Below are positions 8,752 through 18,698 of a stretch of 64,000 nt of DNA, one piece after another; position 1 is the first letter of the stretch, and each line of letters begins with the position of its first letter. The DNA is from Lentisphaerae bacterium GWF2_50_93 (GTDB taxonomy: Bacteria > Verrucomicrobiota > Lentisphaeria > Victivallales > GWF2-50-93). The position numbers were made by a program, and so were the translations under genes. Below the pieces are notes generated by a model, which saw only the letters and a program-made list of their open reading frames with translations, had not been told where the DNA came from and did not search any database. Location of the stretch: NCBI GenBank assembly GCA_001804815.1, contig MHBI01000075.1, positions 1 through 64,000 of the forward strand, in the 5' to 3' direction.

Positions 8752-8782
8752 GGGCATATTCAAAAAATCTAGGAATAAGTTG

Positions 8783-8810
8783 GTAGTTAAGCTCGCAAGA
8801 GCTGTTCTTG
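8783..8810 (+). repeat. 28-nt GTAG hairpin (REP-like), copy 2
   Basis: GTAGTTAA, stem GCTC, loop GCAA, stem GAGC, then TGTTCTTG. It lies head to head with copy 1, 31 nt away, so the two form a small inverted pair between two convergent genes. Confidence 0.8.
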
Positions 8811-8813
8811 TAT

Positions 8814-8850
8814 TTCGATGTTCAAAGTTCGAAGTTGGATGTTCGATGTT
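8814..8850. repeat. Degenerate TTCGAnn heptamer array, copy 2
   Basis: Five units of exactly 7 nt: TTCGATG, TTCAAAG, TTCGAAG, TTGGATG, TTCGATG, then a partial unit that overlaps the stop codon (8852-8854) of the minus-strand beta-propeller gene. Confidence 0.7.
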
Positions 8851-8851
8851 C

Positions 8852-10123
8852 TCAGCCGATGACTTCCTTCATGTCGGCGATGTAGACGCGGCGGGTGCCT
8901 CCGACAAAGGCGTTGAAGGTCACGTAGCGCCAGGTGCGGTCCCATGCGGGATGGGGATCTATTCGGAGGACGCCATCCGGATGCGGCTGTTTCGTATTGA
9001 TCCTGACAACCGTTTTTTCCGCGCCGGTTGCCAGCTCGATCCAGCGGATCGGGATTGTGCCATCGTTGAAGGATGTTTTTTCCTTGGTGTAGGTATCTGT
9101 CAGCAGATGCTTGCCGTCGGGATGTACTGTCGGATGCCCTGAACCCAGGACGTTGTCGAACATCTTGCGGAGTCCGCTGCCGTCGTAGTTGACCTGCACG
9201 AATCGCAGCTCATCGCGGTCGATGTTGAGATTCATTGAGATGCGTTTGCCGTCAGGGAACCAGGTGCCGTGGTGCCCGCCCTTGTCCCACTGTTCCGGTC
9301 CGACCGCGCAATGAAGTTCGCTGCCGTCGAGCTTAATCGTCACCCAGGCAAAACGGACTTCGTGGGCGGCCTCCTTGAACATGTCCCAGCGCGGTTTGTC
9401 GTGTGCCGGGAACCAGCGGATGCTGAGCATGAGCCTGTCGCCCTGCGGATTGAACTTGCTGTGGAAACCGTAGACTTCAGAACTTTTTATTTCATCGCCG
9501 ACCTGGATGCGCGGGTTTGCATTTTGGAAAGCATCCTTGAGCGATAGCAGCAGCCGGGATTTGCCTGTCCTGGTGTCTGTGAGGTAGAAGCCGTCGTCTT
9601 CCACAGGACCTATGTTCATGCGGGCGGCATCGCGGGGGATCCTGACGCCGTAGCCGGGCTGAGTCTTGCTCATGGTGGTCATGTTTGCCGAGATCAGCCA
9701 GCGTCCATCGGGGGAGGCGTGGTAGACGGTGCCTTCCATGCGTTCGCGTTTTCCTGTTTTCGGATTCAGCTTCCAGGCGAACGGTTTCCATGTCGACGTA
9801 TTGACATCGTTGAAGAAGAGCTCCTCGTCGGATCCGCCCCAGTTGATGTTCGCGCCCATCTGGGGTTCCCAGCCGCAGGTGTCGGCTACGACTTCTTCCT
9901 TGCCGGTATCAAGATCGACTACAAGGATTTCACCGGCGTCACCGGGTTCAGGCTGCCTGTCCTCGAAGGGGAAACGGAACACGGCGAGGTAACGACCAGT
10001 CGGACTGATCGGCGAAGTGTCGAAGAAGCGGTGGAGGCATCCTCCCCTGTCGGGTGTTGCACAGTAGACGGGGACGAGAGGGTTGAATTCGGTGTATCGC
10101 GGGAATTTTGATTCCAGGTTCAT
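8852..10123 (-). CDS. Beta-propeller (TolB / oligogalacturonate-lyase-like fold) protein
   Basis: The product of about 423 residues consists of repeated beta-propeller blades, each with SPTGRYLAVF, SPDGRWLISAN, NPQGDRLMLSI, FPDGKRISMNL or HPDGKHLLTDT-type turns, the pattern seen in WD40-like TolB and PL22 oligogalacturonate lyases. No signal peptide is visible, so it is probably cytoplasmic. I cannot assign a substrate; the catalytic His and metal ligands of PL22 cannot be confirmed by eye. The start is placed at 10123 because AAAGGACC precedes it by 3-9 nt; an in-frame extension to 10237 would translate a REP-like repeat. It is convergent with the URO-D-family gene and its stop lies in a TTCGAnn array. 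Confidence 0.75.
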   Translation of the reverse strand: MNLESKFPRYTEFNPLVPVYCATPDRGGCLHRFFDTSPISPTGRYLAVFRFPFEDRQPEPGDAGEILVVDLDTGKEEVVADTCGWEPQMGANINWGGSDEELFFNDVNTSTWKPFAWKLNPKTGKRERMEGTVYHASPDGRWLISANMTTMSKTQPGYGVRIPRDAARMNIGPVEDDGFYLTDTRTGKSRLLLSLKDAFQNANPRIQVGDEIKSSEVYGFHSKFNPQGDRLMLSIRWFPAHDKPRWDMFKEAAHEVRFAWVTIKLDGSELHCAVGPEQWDKGGHHGTWFPDGKRISMNLNIDRDELRFVQVNYDGSGLRKMFDNVLGSGHPTVHPDGKHLLTDTYTKEKTSFNDGTIPIRWIELATGAEKTVVRINTKQPHPDGVLRIDPHPAWDRTWRYVTFNAFVGGTRRVYIADMKEVIG

Positions 10124-10140
10124 GTTGGTCCTTTCTAAAA

Positions 10141-10221
10141 GTAGGTACGTCTTTTGGGGTGTACCGAAAACAGGTACAGGCTTCCTTCGACCTTGCTCAG
10201 GACAGGAAAGCCCGTACCTAC
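10141..10221. repeat. Inverted pair of GTAGGTACG modules
   Basis: GTAGGTACG at 10141-10149 and its exact complement CGTACCTAC at 10213-10221 bracket 63 nt. A single related module is at 28898-28922 (GTAGGTACGTGCTTCAGCAT...). Layout resembles a bacterial interspersed mosaic element made of two REP units head to head. It occupies the 5' leader of the beta-propeller gene. Confidence 0.7.
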
Positions 10222-10374
10222 TTGTAAAACAAAGCATACCCTACATTTTATAAAGTTAATTTTCAATCCTGGGCATTGGATGATAGAGTAAGACAGTGAA
10301 TTAGTGCAGGTAATTTTTCTGTAAAGCCAGGAATTCGCCTGGCTTTACAGAAAAATTAAATAAAGGATATTTAA

Positions 10375-11163
10375 ATGAGGACAAGCGTGATGATTTTGAG
10401 TTTTCTGGCGGCAGCAGGGATTTCCACTGCAGGTGCGGATGAGATCCGCAGGATCAGCCTTGACGGCAAAGAGGGGCTAGCTGCTCCTGTTTCAGAAATG
10501 GGCAAGGACGGGATTGAACGCATAAACAAGGTTGTCGAGCCCGGACTTGAGCTCTTCCCTTGCAAGGACGTGAAGTCGAAGGGCACCGTGCTGGTCTGTC
10601 CCGGCGGCGGATACTACATCCTGGCGATCAACCACGAGGGACGCGACATCGCGAAGATGCTGAACGGATTCGGATATGATGTCGCCGTGCTGCTCTACCA
10701 TGTGAACGCCGGTGACAGGACCCGTGACATGGCACTTGAAGAAGCAAAAAAGGGATTTTCGCTGCTTCAGAAGAAAGGCGGTGACTTTGGATTCAACACA
10801 AAGCGCATTGGTGTGATGGGATTTTCAGCGGGTGGACACTTGGCCGCGAGACTCGCAAACGAGGTTGGAAAAGGGACGTCGGCTGACTTCATGATACTGA
10901 TTTATCCGGCATATCTTGAAAAGGACGGCAAGCTGTTGGATGATGTAATTCCGCCTGCGGTGCCATGCTTTGTATATGCCGCCGCAGACGACAAGCACAG
11001 CACCAGTTCCAACGCGTTTTCAGCATACTGCAAGGACAATAAAATAAAGTGCGACTTCACGATGGCTGAAAACGGCGGGCATGGCTTCGGAATAAAAATT
11101 CCGTTGCCAAAAGGGGTAAGCGACTGGCCTGAAAAACTGAAGTCGTTCCTCGGAACCCTCTGA
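10375..11163 (+). CDS. Secreted alpha/beta hydrolase (esterase, BD-FAE / xylan-esterase-like)
   Basis: The 262-residue product has a signal peptide (MILSFLAAAGISTAGA) and an alpha/beta-hydrolase fold. The oxyanion strand LVCPGGGYYILAINHEG is followed by the nucleophile elbow GVMGFSAGGHLAAR, the acid segment VYAAADDKHS and the catalytic His in ENGGHGFGIK, so the Ser-Asp-His triad is complete. Relatives deacetylate or deferuloylate plant polysaccharides; the true substrate here is unknown. The start at 10375 has AAAGGA about 7 nt upstream. It lies just before a sensor kinase gene, with 244 nt between them. A related but truncated hydrolase is at 34879-35250. Confidence 0.85.
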   Translation: MRTSVMILSFLAAAGISTAGADEIRRISLDGKEGLAAPVSEMGKDGIERINKVVEPGLELFPCKDVKSKGTVLVCPGGGYYILAINHEGRDIAKMLNGFGYDVAVLLYHVNAGDRTRDMALEEAKKGFSLLQKKGGDFGFNTKRIGVMGFSAGGHLAARLANEVGKGTSADFMILIYPAYLEKDGKLLDDVIPPAVPCFVYAAADDKHSTSSNAFSAYCKDNKIKCDFTMAENGGHGFGIKIPLPKGVSDWPEKLKSFLGTL

Positions 11164-11407
11164 TCCTGCTATTTGCTCCACGTTGTTTATTATTTCGAAA
11201 GCATGCGCCTGACCGGGTGGAACTGGTCCGGCAAACGCCATTGCCGGGACTCACGCCGGGGCCCTGTCACTCGCATCCTGGCGCTTCACGCGGGGCTGCG
11301 ATGATATAAAGCGCACGCGGGCAAGGTGAAGTGACGTTAAAATAAATAGCGAAACCCTCTTGCGGCAAACTTGAAAGTTGTGTGATTCCAAGATATCGTA
11401 TACAACT

Positions 11408-14056
11408 ATGAAAAAAGGTATTCATATTACTGCGCTGTTCCTGCTCGTCGGAATACTCTTTCCCGCCGTTCAGCTTCCTGCCGCTTCAGGCAAGGTATCC
11501 ACCAACGACATAATGGTCCTCCACTCCTACAACCAGGGTTATCTCTGGACCGACATGGAGACAGATGGGATACTTTCCGTGCTTGCCCATAAAAGCAGCC
11601 TTTATGACCTGCATGTAATCTACATGGATTCAAAGAGGTTGCGCACGAAGGAGACGGACGGTCTTCTGGCCCAGATGCTTGCCGCTAAAATGGCGAAGAC
11701 CCATTATGAGGGGATATTGGTCTGCGACAACGATGCGCTGGAGTTCGCACGCGAGCACAGGAATTCCCTTTTCAAGGACAAACCTGTTGTTTTCTGCGGT
11801 ATAAATGATTTCAACCATGCCATGATATCCGACTGGCCGACCTGCACCGGGGTGGCTGAGACGCAGGACTACAAGGGATCCTGCGAGATTGGATTCAAAC
11901 TGTTCCCAAATGCAAGGAAGGTTTTTGTGATCTCAGATGATTCCCTGACCGGCAAGGCTCATTTCGAAGGGGTGAAGAAGATCGAGGCTGAGTTTCCGGG
12001 AAAGGCGTTCGTCTACTGGAATTTCTCGCAGCATTCCATGGACGAGACGGTAAACGAGATCGCTTCCCTCGGTTCCGACAGCATTATTCTCCTCCTTTCA
12101 TTCTTCAAGGACGGCAAGGGGGAGATGTTTTCACTGGAGGAGGCCGTCCAGAAGATGATGAAGAGTGCAAGGGCTCCAGTATTCACCGGAAACGACACGC
12201 GTATAATGTTCGGAGTCGTCGGAGGGAAGGTGGTTGCCGCCCATGATCAGGGTGCGCTCGGAGCCAGGATGATGGAGCAGGTGATGCAGGGGGTGCAGCC
12301 AGGTGCGCTCCGGATAATATTGGATCCGCCTACCAGATACACTTTTGATTATGACGCCCTGGTGCGCTTCGGCATCCCACTGTCTTCGCTTCCAAAAGGC
12401 AGCATCGTCATCAACAAGCCTTCGTCGTTCTATTCCGTGAACAAGCCGTTGTTTATGACAATCATCATCATCCTAATGCTGCTGGCAATCATCGTCGTCG
12501 TCCTTTCGGCATACGTGGTCCAGAAGAGGAAAGGCCAGAAGGCGCTCAGGGAGAGCGAGGAGAAATTCAGGGCTGTCTTCGAACAGGCGGCCGTTGGAGT
12601 GGGACAGGTCGACTCCGAGGGGAACATCGTGAGGGTCAACAGGAAATATGCTGAGATGCTCGGTTATACCCCGAACGAGATGGAAGGCATGAATTTCAGG
12701 CAAATAGCGGTTCCTGATGACTTGAAGGAGACCCTTGACCAGATGGACAGGCTTTTGAAAGGTGAAATAAAGGATTTCACGCTCGAGAGGAGATGCCTGC
12801 ACAAGGATGGAAGCATTGTCTGGGTGCTTTTGAATGTCTCCCTGCTGCGCATAGGCAGCGAGGTCTACCAGGTGCCTATCCTCCAGGACATAACTGAAAA
12901 GAAGAGGCTGGAGGGCCAGCTGATCCGTTCTGAAAAATTGTCCGCTGTCGGACAGCTTGCCGCCGGAGTGGCGCATGAGTTCAACAATGTGCTGATGGTC
13001 ATGAGGGGCAGCATCGAGCTTGCCGCATGGGAGGACATGAGCAGGAAGGAGCTCAGGGAATTGTTCGAGCTTCTGGAAAAGCAGGTGGACCGGGGCCGTG
13101 ATATCGTATCCAAGACGATGTCTTTTGCAAGGCCCAAGCCTGTGAGCAAGTGCGCTTTCAAGCTGAAGGACATGCTCTACGAGGTTCTTTCATTGCAGCT
13201 CGAGCAGATGAGGCTCGAAAACATCTCCCCGGAAATTGACGTCCCCGAGGATCTTGAACTCTGCGCCGACCGCGATCAGATCCAGCAGGTTTTCGTCAAC
13301 CTCTTCCTGAACGCGCGCCATGCCATATGCCAGAAAGGTTTCGGATCGATCAAGGTTTCCGCCGAGCGTTTCGGCAAGGGCGTGAGCATACGTGTCAAGG
13401 ACAATGGAGTCGGCATGAACGAGGATACGAAGAAGATGATCTTCACTCCTTTTTTCACGACCAAGGGCGCTTTTGCGAACAACCTGCTCCATATAAAAGG
13501 TTCGGGGCTCGGGCTGTCGGTATGCGACAGCATTGTGCGGATGCATGGCGGCCAGATAGGATTTGAGAGCCAGGAAGGCGCAGGGACGACATTCATCATT
13601 TATATTCCTGACTGCAGGAATGAGGCCGGCGCAGGAAAAGATAGCGCCGACATGAAGGTTCTCGAAATCAGCGTTTCAGACCTCAAGGTCCTGGTGGTCG
13701 ACGACGAACCCGACATCTGCCTCCCGCTTGCAAGGACGCTGACGCATCTTGGCTGCAAGAAGACACGCGCCACTTTCTCTCCTTTCGAAGCCCTTACCTA
13801 CATCCAGGCGGATCCGCCGGACCTTATTTTCCTGGACATGATGATGTCCGGTATTTCAGGCGTCCAGATATTGGACAGGATTAGGGAGGAGAAGAAGAAC
13901 ATCTCAGTTGTCCTTATGTCAGGCAAGCTTGATGTCGATGTCGATGAATTGAAGAAACTGGGCGCCATGGGCTTCATCCAGAAACCTTTCGGACGGGAAG
14001 AGGTGAAGACGGTTTTGGAACAGGTGAAGGACTCAATCTCCTCCAGGAAGAAGTGA
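11408..14056 (+). CDS. Hybrid sensor histidine kinase with periplasmic binding domain
   Basis: About 882 residues. Order of domains (from 11408): signal peptide 1-27; periplasmic ABC-substrate-binding-like domain about 30-340 (IMVLHSYNQGYLWTDMETDG); one membrane segment about 346-368; PAS about 382-505 (ESEEKFRAVFEQAAVGVGQV); HisKA with phospho-His in GVAHEFNNVLMVM (about 523); HATPase with RDQIQQVFVNLFLNARHA, VKDNGVGM and GSGLGLSV; receiver domain with DDEPD and phospho-acceptor Asp in LIFLDMMMSG (about 810). No output domain follows, so the signal presumably passes to another regulator. An upstream in-frame ATG at 11378 would lengthen the protein by 10 residues; the one at 11408 fits the signal peptide. 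Convergent with the GH65 gene. Confidence 0.9.
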   Translation: MKKGIHITALFLLVGILFPAVQLPAASGKVSTNDIMVLHSYNQGYLWTDMETDGILSVLAHKSSLYDLHVIYMDSKRLRTKETDGLLAQMLAAKMAKTHYEGILVCDNDALEFAREHRNSLFKDKPVVFCGINDFNHAMISDWPTCTGVAETQDYKGSCEIGFKLFPNARKVFVISDDSLTGKAHFEGVKKIEAEFPGKAFVYWNFSQHSMDETVNEIASLGSDSIILLLSFFKDGKGEMFSLEEAVQKMMKSARAPVFTGNDTRIMFGVVGGKVVAAHDQGALGARMMEQVMQGVQPGALRIILDPPTRYTFDYDALVRFGIPLSSLPKGSIVINKPSSFYSVNKPLFMTIIIILMLLAIIVVVLSAYVVQKRKGQKALRESEEKFRAVFEQAAVGVGQVDSEGNIVRVNRKYAEMLGYTPNEMEGMNFRQIAVPDDLKETLDQMDRLLKGEIKDFTLERRCLHKDGSIVWVLLNVSLLRIGSEVYQVPILQDITEKKRLEGQLIRSEKLSAVGQLAAGVAHEFNNVLMVMRGSIELAAWEDMSRKELRELFELLEKQVDRGRDIVSKTMSFARPKPVSKCAFKLKDMLYEVLSLQLEQMRLENISPEIDVPEDLELCADRDQIQQVFVNLFLNARHAICQKGFGSIKVSAERFGKGVSIRVKDNGVGMNEDTKKMIFTPFFTTKGAFANNLLHIKGSGLGLSVCDSIVRMHGGQIGFESQEGAGTTFIIYIPDCRNEAGAGKDSADMKVLEISVSDLKVLVVDDEPDICLPLARTLTHLGCKKTRATFSPFEALTYIQADPPDLIFLDMMMSGISGVQILDRIREEKKNISVVLMSGKLDVDVDELKKLGAMGFIQKPFGREEVKTVLEQVKDSISSRKK

Positions 14057-14132
14057 TAATTACAGCCGAGACCGCCTTGACGTACGTACTTTCAAAAGAG
14101 CCCGGTCTATCGTCAGCGTGAATATTTGCCTG

Positions 14133-16436
14133 TCATGCGATTCGTCCAGCAGGCATTTTCATTTCAAGTCCTTTTTCGTCCAGAGTACATGCCTTGCCGA
14201 ACAGTTCCACCCTGACCGCCCCATTGCCGTCGATGCTGAGACGTACTTTTTCCCTGTCGACATGGACATCGAGGATCCTGTCCTGATAGCGCAGGCTGAA
14301 CTTGAATGATTTCCATTTCTTCGGGAGGGAAGGCCTGAAGGACAGGAATTCGCCATCCGTCCTGAGTCCGCCGAAACCATAGACGACATTCATCCATGCC
14401 GCAGCCATTGAAGTCGTGTGGAGCCCCTGGTTGGTGTTGTTGTTGTAGTTGTCGAGATCAAGCCGCGCCGCGTGTCCCCAGTAGGAATATGCCTTGTCAT
14501 GCATTCCGAGTTCTGCGGCCATTATCGAATGCACCCCGGGTGATAGCGATGATTCATGTGAACAGCGGGATTCATAGAAGTTGAAATTCGCCTTCTTGAC
14601 CTTGTCGGAGAACTCCTTTGAATAGAAATATTGTATGAGCATGGCATCGGGCTGCTTGATCATGTCCGTCCTGAATAGCTTGTAGTACGCCCAGTTGTGG
14701 TAGAGGGGGAATTCCTCCTGTCTTATCTTGTCGACCTCAAGATGCGGCATGTCGAAATATCCGTCGTGCTGCTCGTATATGCCTGTTTTCCTGTCCTGCG
14801 GAATTCGCATGTGCTCCGCCATTTTCTTCCAGTTTCCCATCTCGTCCTTGCCAAGATTGAGTTTTTTGACGATGGAATCGAATTTTGCAGGGGCCTTCTT
14901 CCTCATCTCCTCCAGGACGGCGATGGTGTATTCAAATGCTTTTTTGACCATGAAGTTGGTGTAGCAGTTATTGTTCACCATCATGTGGAATTCGTCCGGA
15001 CCCATCACGCACCAGAAGCCGTATTCGCCTGTCAGCTGCGACCATCCGCCGCGGCTTGCATAGTAGCGGCTGATCTCGGCGAGCATTTCAATTCCGTGCC
15101 CATGCAGGAAATCCTTGTCCCCGGTGAGATGTGAATAATGCCAGATTCCATACGAGATGGCGACCGGCACATGTATCTCAAGATCCCCGTGCTGCCAGAC
15201 CGAACATGCCTCCGTGCCGTCGATTGTCTCCATCGGATACCGTGCGCCTTTGCAGCCCTTTTCTATTGCACGCTGCTTCGCCTGTGGAAGCGTGAGGTAG
15301 CGGTATTCGAGAAGGTTCCTCGCAGCCGCAGGATTGTTGAAGATGTAGAACGGCAGGCAGTAGGTCTCGGTATCCCACCAGGTGTGCCCGTGATATTCCT
15401 CGCCGGTGAGTCCCTTGGCGGAAATGTTGAGCGACGGATCGACTCCATGGTAGGTCTGGTGCAGCTGGAAGATGCCGAAACGCACGCCCTGCTGGTTCTC
15501 CGGATCACCGTCTATTTCAATGTCCTGGGCGGCCCATATTTTCTTCCAGTAGCCGACATGCTCCGCGCGCAGCTTTTCATATCCTGTGATGTCCAGCTTC
15601 CTGGCCGTTTCCAGGCTCCTCTTCCAGAAGACATCGTCATCGACGGCTTTCTTGTCGGTGGTATTGACGACAATGCGTTGCAGTGTGACCTTCTCGTTTT
15701 CTTTGAGGTTAATGCGATATGAACGGGAGACGATCTGCGGCCCGGCTTCTTTCTTTACATCAGCTTCAGCCGAACAGCTTGTCTTCATTGCCGAGAAAAC
15801 CTTCTGGCCGCTCTTCAAGGTCCGTGCCATTATTGCAGATTCATCTCCGCAGTGCTCCTTCCGCAAGGTGTTCCAGAAACTCTTGCCGCGGTTGTGCTGC
15901 AGGTTTGAAAAGTCGAGGCCCAGCTTCACTTCGATCCTTCCGGAAAATCCCAGCGATGAGAGCGTGATGCGCTGCATTCCGACATTGGGTCTTACCATGC
16001 TCAACATGCGTTCGAACTCGACCCTAATGTCGCCTTTGCCGGTGTGCCACGTGAAGCTTCTCTTCAATACGCCTTCGCGGAGATCAAGGGAGCGGATAAA
16101 TCCGCTGAAACGCGATTTGCCCAGATCGAGAGCTTCCTTTCCGACGCTTATCCTCGTGTACAGCCAGTCGAGTGAATTCAGCATGAAATGGAAGCGCCTT
16201 GGAAATCCATTGTAGTTCACCGGATGGTTTATCGGTTCCTCTTCGAATATTCCATTGAAGAAGCTGCCGACGAACCTTTCAATGGTGCAGCCTTCCTCGA
16301 AATATCCGCGGACTCCCATGAACTCATTGCCAAGGGAGAAGATCGACTCCGAAACTTCAGCGTGTTCAGGATGGAATCCATCCTCTTCGATTATCCACGG
16401 ATCCGTTGCGAGATATTTCTTTGCGACTTTGCTCAT
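14133..16436 (-). CDS. Glycoside hydrolase family 65 protein (disaccharide phosphorylase-like)
   Basis: About 767 residues with the GH65 arrangement: N-terminal beta-sandwich (ESIFSLGNEFMGVRGYFEEG), (alpha/alpha)6 catalytic barrel with YHGHTWWDTETYCLPF, QAKQRAIEKGCKGARYPMET and GYWFCVMGPDEFHMMVNNN-type block (seen as VMGPDEFHMMVNNNCYTN, where the Glu is the general acid), and a C-terminal sheet (RLSIDGNGAVRVELFGKACT). Family members phosphorolyse maltose, trehalose or kojibiose; the exact substrate is not readable. No signal peptide, so intracellular. AGAGG precedes 16436 by 9 nt, and only 3 nt precede the ATG at 16442, so the former is chosen. Last gene of a minus-strand operon with pseudopilin, FAD oxidoreductase and GH-A hydrolase. 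Confidence 0.9.
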   Translation of the reverse strand: MSKVAKKYLATDPWIIEEDGFHPEHAEVSESIFSLGNEFMGVRGYFEEGCTIERFVGSFFNGIFEEEPINHPVNYNGFPRRFHFMLNSLDWLYTRISVGKEALDLGKSRFSGFIRSLDLREGVLKRSFTWHTGKGDIRVEFERMLSMVRPNVGMQRITLSSLGFSGRIEVKLGLDFSNLQHNRGKSFWNTLRKEHCGDESAIMARTLKSGQKVFSAMKTSCSAEADVKKEAGPQIVSRSYRINLKENEKVTLQRIVVNTTDKKAVDDDVFWKRSLETARKLDITGYEKLRAEHVGYWKKIWAAQDIEIDGDPENQQGVRFGIFQLHQTYHGVDPSLNISAKGLTGEEYHGHTWWDTETYCLPFYIFNNPAAARNLLEYRYLTLPQAKQRAIEKGCKGARYPMETIDGTEACSVWQHGDLEIHVPVAISYGIWHYSHLTGDKDFLHGHGIEMLAEISRYYASRGGWSQLTGEYGFWCVMGPDEFHMMVNNNCYTNFMVKKAFEYTIAVLEEMRKKAPAKFDSIVKKLNLGKDEMGNWKKMAEHMRIPQDRKTGIYEQHDGYFDMPHLEVDKIRQEEFPLYHNWAYYKLFRTDMIKQPDAMLIQYFYSKEFSDKVKKANFNFYESRCSHESSLSPGVHSIMAAELGMHDKAYSYWGHAARLDLDNYNNNTNQGLHTTSMAAAWMNVVYGFGGLRTDGEFLSFRPSLPKKWKSFKFSLRYQDRILDVHVDREKVRLSIDGNGAVRVELFGKACTLDEKGLEMKMPAGRIA

Positions 16437-16502
16437 TGTCATGAACCTCTTGCTTTATCTTTAAATTGATCTGCTGTGATTCCTGTTTTTTTTGATTGCG
16501 TG

Positions 16503-17288
16503 TCAAGGAAGATCCAATGTCGAGAAATCCGGCATATAGAATTTTGTGAACTGCGAGACCCCGTTCCGGAGATCCGTCTGGTTCTGCCGTTCCGCATGGC
16601 CGTCATAGAACAGGCAGTTGGCGCCGAAATTGTGCTGGAGATGGATGCGTTCAGTCCAGCCGCCTCCCTGGTTCCGGTAAAGCCGCGCAAGCTGGCGGTG
16701 GTCGGATGCGACCCCGTCCCAGTTGCGCGTAGTCGTTATGTCGGCCAGCCAGACCACGCCTGATGTTTTCTTGACCCGACCAAGGTAATGCACCTGGATT
16801 GCAGGACGTGTTCCGCCTTCGGGATTGATCGTGGTGGAGAAGTTCTCCCCCATCAATGTCGACATCAGTGAATTGTCGCTGTTGAACATTCCATATGCGT
16901 AGTTGGTCCTTCCATGGCTCTGGGTGATTTTTAGATACGCAGGATTTGACGGACATCCGAAAACAGGATTCTTCTCCTTTATGTAGCTTGGACCGTTATC
17001 TCCAATTCCGCTTGCAAGTTCCTGGTTGCCTGCAATGAAATATGGCCAGAGATAGATTGTTCCTCCTGAATTTGTCCATGAGGATACCATTGCACCACCA
17101 TAGTCTTCCGCATACAGGAAGAAGGCCGTACCACATTGTTTCTGGTGGCTCAGGCATTCTATCTCCTTGGCTTTCTCCTTTGCATTCTTCAATGCAGGAA
17201 GAAGCATCGCCGCGAGAATTGCGATGATCGCAATTACCACCAGAAGCTCGATCAGTGTGAAACAGGATTTTTTAATATGGGATTCCAT
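16503..17288 (-). CDS. Pseudopilin-like protein, prepilin N-terminus and H-x9-DG C-terminus
   Basis: The 261-residue product opens with the type IV prepilin signal [20 protein letters not shown], with the methylated Phe after the cleavage site, then a hydrophobic helix. The C-terminal [15 protein letters not shown] gives the H-x9-DG motif typical of a family expanded in Lentisphaerae and Planctomycetes. The middle ([31 protein letters not shown]) looks like a globular surface domain with paired cysteines. These proteins are usually exported by a type II-like system; whether they form fibres or bind carbohydrate is not settled. The gene is 12 nt after the FAD oxidoreductase and 60 nt before GH65, so it is part of a sugar operon. 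It is the strongest taxonomic hint in the window. Confidence 0.88.
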   Translation of the reverse strand: MESHIKKSCFTLIELLVVIAIIAILAAMLLPALKNAKEKAKEIECLSHQKQCGTAFFLYAEDYGGAMVSSWTNSGGTIYLWPYFIAGNQELASGIGDNGPSYIKEKNPVFGCPSNPAYLKITQSHGRTNYAYGMFNSDNSLMSTLMGENFSTTINPEGGTRPAIQVHYLGRVKKTSGVVWLADITTTRNWDGVASDHRQLARLYRNQGGGWTERIHLQHNFGANCLFYDGHAERQNQTDLRNGVSQFTKFYMPDFSTLDLP

Positions 17289-17300
17289 TTTGAAAACTCT

Positions 17301-18689
17301 TTAGATGATTGCTTCGTGCTTCCTTAAGACACTTTGAATCTCTTTCACGTCAATCTTTCTTGGTGATGTATTATACAGTAAGCTGAGCGCCGCTGCAACT
17401 CCTGCGGCCTCTCCCATCCCCATGCAGGTCGGCATGAGCCTGTACGAGCTCATGGCCTCGTGCGTTCCGGAAATGCAGCGTCCGGCGACAAGGATGTTCT
17501 CCAGGCCTCTGGGAAGCAGCGCCCTGTATGGAAGATCCTGCCAGTCTCCCGGCTGCACTTCCTTCGCTTCCTCATACCATGTGCCCGTCTTCTTCGAATC
17601 AGCCTTCTTGTCCCCATCCTTCGACAGGTGAATGTCCAGGAAGTTCGCATTGCGGCAGATTCCGTCCTCGAATTTCCGTCCGCCGGTGACATCTTCCCCG
17701 GTGATGACATAGTCCCCGATTATCCTCCTTGTCTCCCTCACGCCCAGCTGGAAGCCGGTGCCGATGAGATAGCAGTCCTCGCAGCCGGGAACATGTTTCC
17801 TGTAGAACGAGACCAGCTCACGTATCTGCCTGCGCCCGTTTATCAGCGCCTTTGTCAGTTCCTCCGACTTCGTCCCGTCTATGTCGAAAGTGTGCTGCTG
17901 GTTCACTGTGAAATTGCCATTGAAGGAAGGATCCCTTGACAGGCACCCCAGTCCCTTGAGGTTGAAGCTTATCTCCCCGCTCTTCGAGGCTTTTTCGGCA
18001 GCGGCGGATACATTCTTCGACAGTTCCGTGTCTGGCAGGAAGTCGAGATAGTCGGTCTTCACGTTGCCGATCCTGAAAACAAGCGTCACGCCCTGGCACT
18101 TTCCATCGGAGTCCCGGCCCTGCCGCCATTCAGCTCCAAGCTGGAATGCAACATCGCCGTCACCAGTCGCATCTATGACTGTCTTAGCGGTGAATTTCCT
18201 GAGCCCTTCCTTCAAGGCTACTGTAAGGACAGGAAAACCTTTTTCATATGATGCGGAGACGACCTGGGCCTGGTAGATTATCTTTACTCCTGCTTCGAGG
18301 AGCATTTCCTCCATGAGAAATTTCGTGGTTTCAACATCGGTTTCAGTGAAACCTAGTTTCGGGACGAATGCCCCGCCAAGCTTTTCGAGCCTTGAAATGA
18401 ACTCTGCAGGAATCCCTCCAAGTATCCTCTGGCCTATCTTCAGCCTGCCTGTATATTCCTTGCCCTCCCTGTCAAGCCGGAACCTTTCCCAGTCGCACTT
18501 GTTGCGCGCGGCATTGTCGAGAGGCCCCCAGAAGCCGAGAAGTCCCGAGGAGGCCAGCCCGCCCACGCACGTGTTTCTCTCGAGGAGCAGTGTTTTCCCG
18601 CCTGATCTTGCCGCAGACAAAGCCGCGCCGAAGCCGGCCGGTCCGGCACCGGCTACGATGATGGGATATTCTGATGCTGTGTCTTTCAT
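17301..18689 (-). CDS. FAD-dependent oxidoreductase (FAD_oxidored family)
   Basis: The 462-residue product has a dinucleotide-binding N-terminus IIVAGAGPAGFGAALSAARS, then LLLERNTCVGGLASSGLLG, a mid-protein VIDATGDGDVAFQLGAEW typical of this family, and a C-terminal RCISGTHEAMSSYRLMPTC with a late GMGEAAGVAAALS, which closes the FAD site. Family members oxidise a hydroxyl or thioether group of unknown small substrates; here the neighbours suggest a sugar or glycoside. It sits 9 nt after the GH-A hydrolase gene and 12 nt before the pseudopilin gene, so the genes are likely co-transcribed. No signal peptide is seen. Confidence 0.88.
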   Translation of the reverse strand: MKDTASEYPIIVAGAGPAGFGAALSAARSGGKTLLLERNTCVGGLASSGLLGFWGPLDNAARNKCDWERFRLDREGKEYTGRLKIGQRILGGIPAEFISRLEKLGGAFVPKLGFTETDVETTKFLMEEMLLEAGVKIIYQAQVVSASYEKGFPVLTVALKEGLRKFTAKTVIDATGDGDVAFQLGAEWRQGRDSDGKCQGVTLVFRIGNVKTDYLDFLPDTELSKNVSAAAEKASKSGEISFNLKGLGCLSRDPSFNGNFTVNQQHTFDIDGTKSEELTKALINGRRQIRELVSFYRKHVPGCEDCYLIGTGFQLGVRETRRIIGDYVITGEDVTGGRKFEDGICRNANFLDIHLSKDGDKKADSKKTGTWYEEAKEVQPGDWQDLPYRALLPRGLENILVAGRCISGTHEAMSSYRLMPTCMGMGEAAGVAAALSLLYNTSPRKIDVKEIQSVLRKHEAII

Positions 18690-18698
18690 TTCAGTTCC

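Noticed and set aside
10124-10237. N-terminal extension of the beta-propeller protein
   Set aside because: It would translate the GTAGGTACG inverted repeat; the ribosome site favours 10123.
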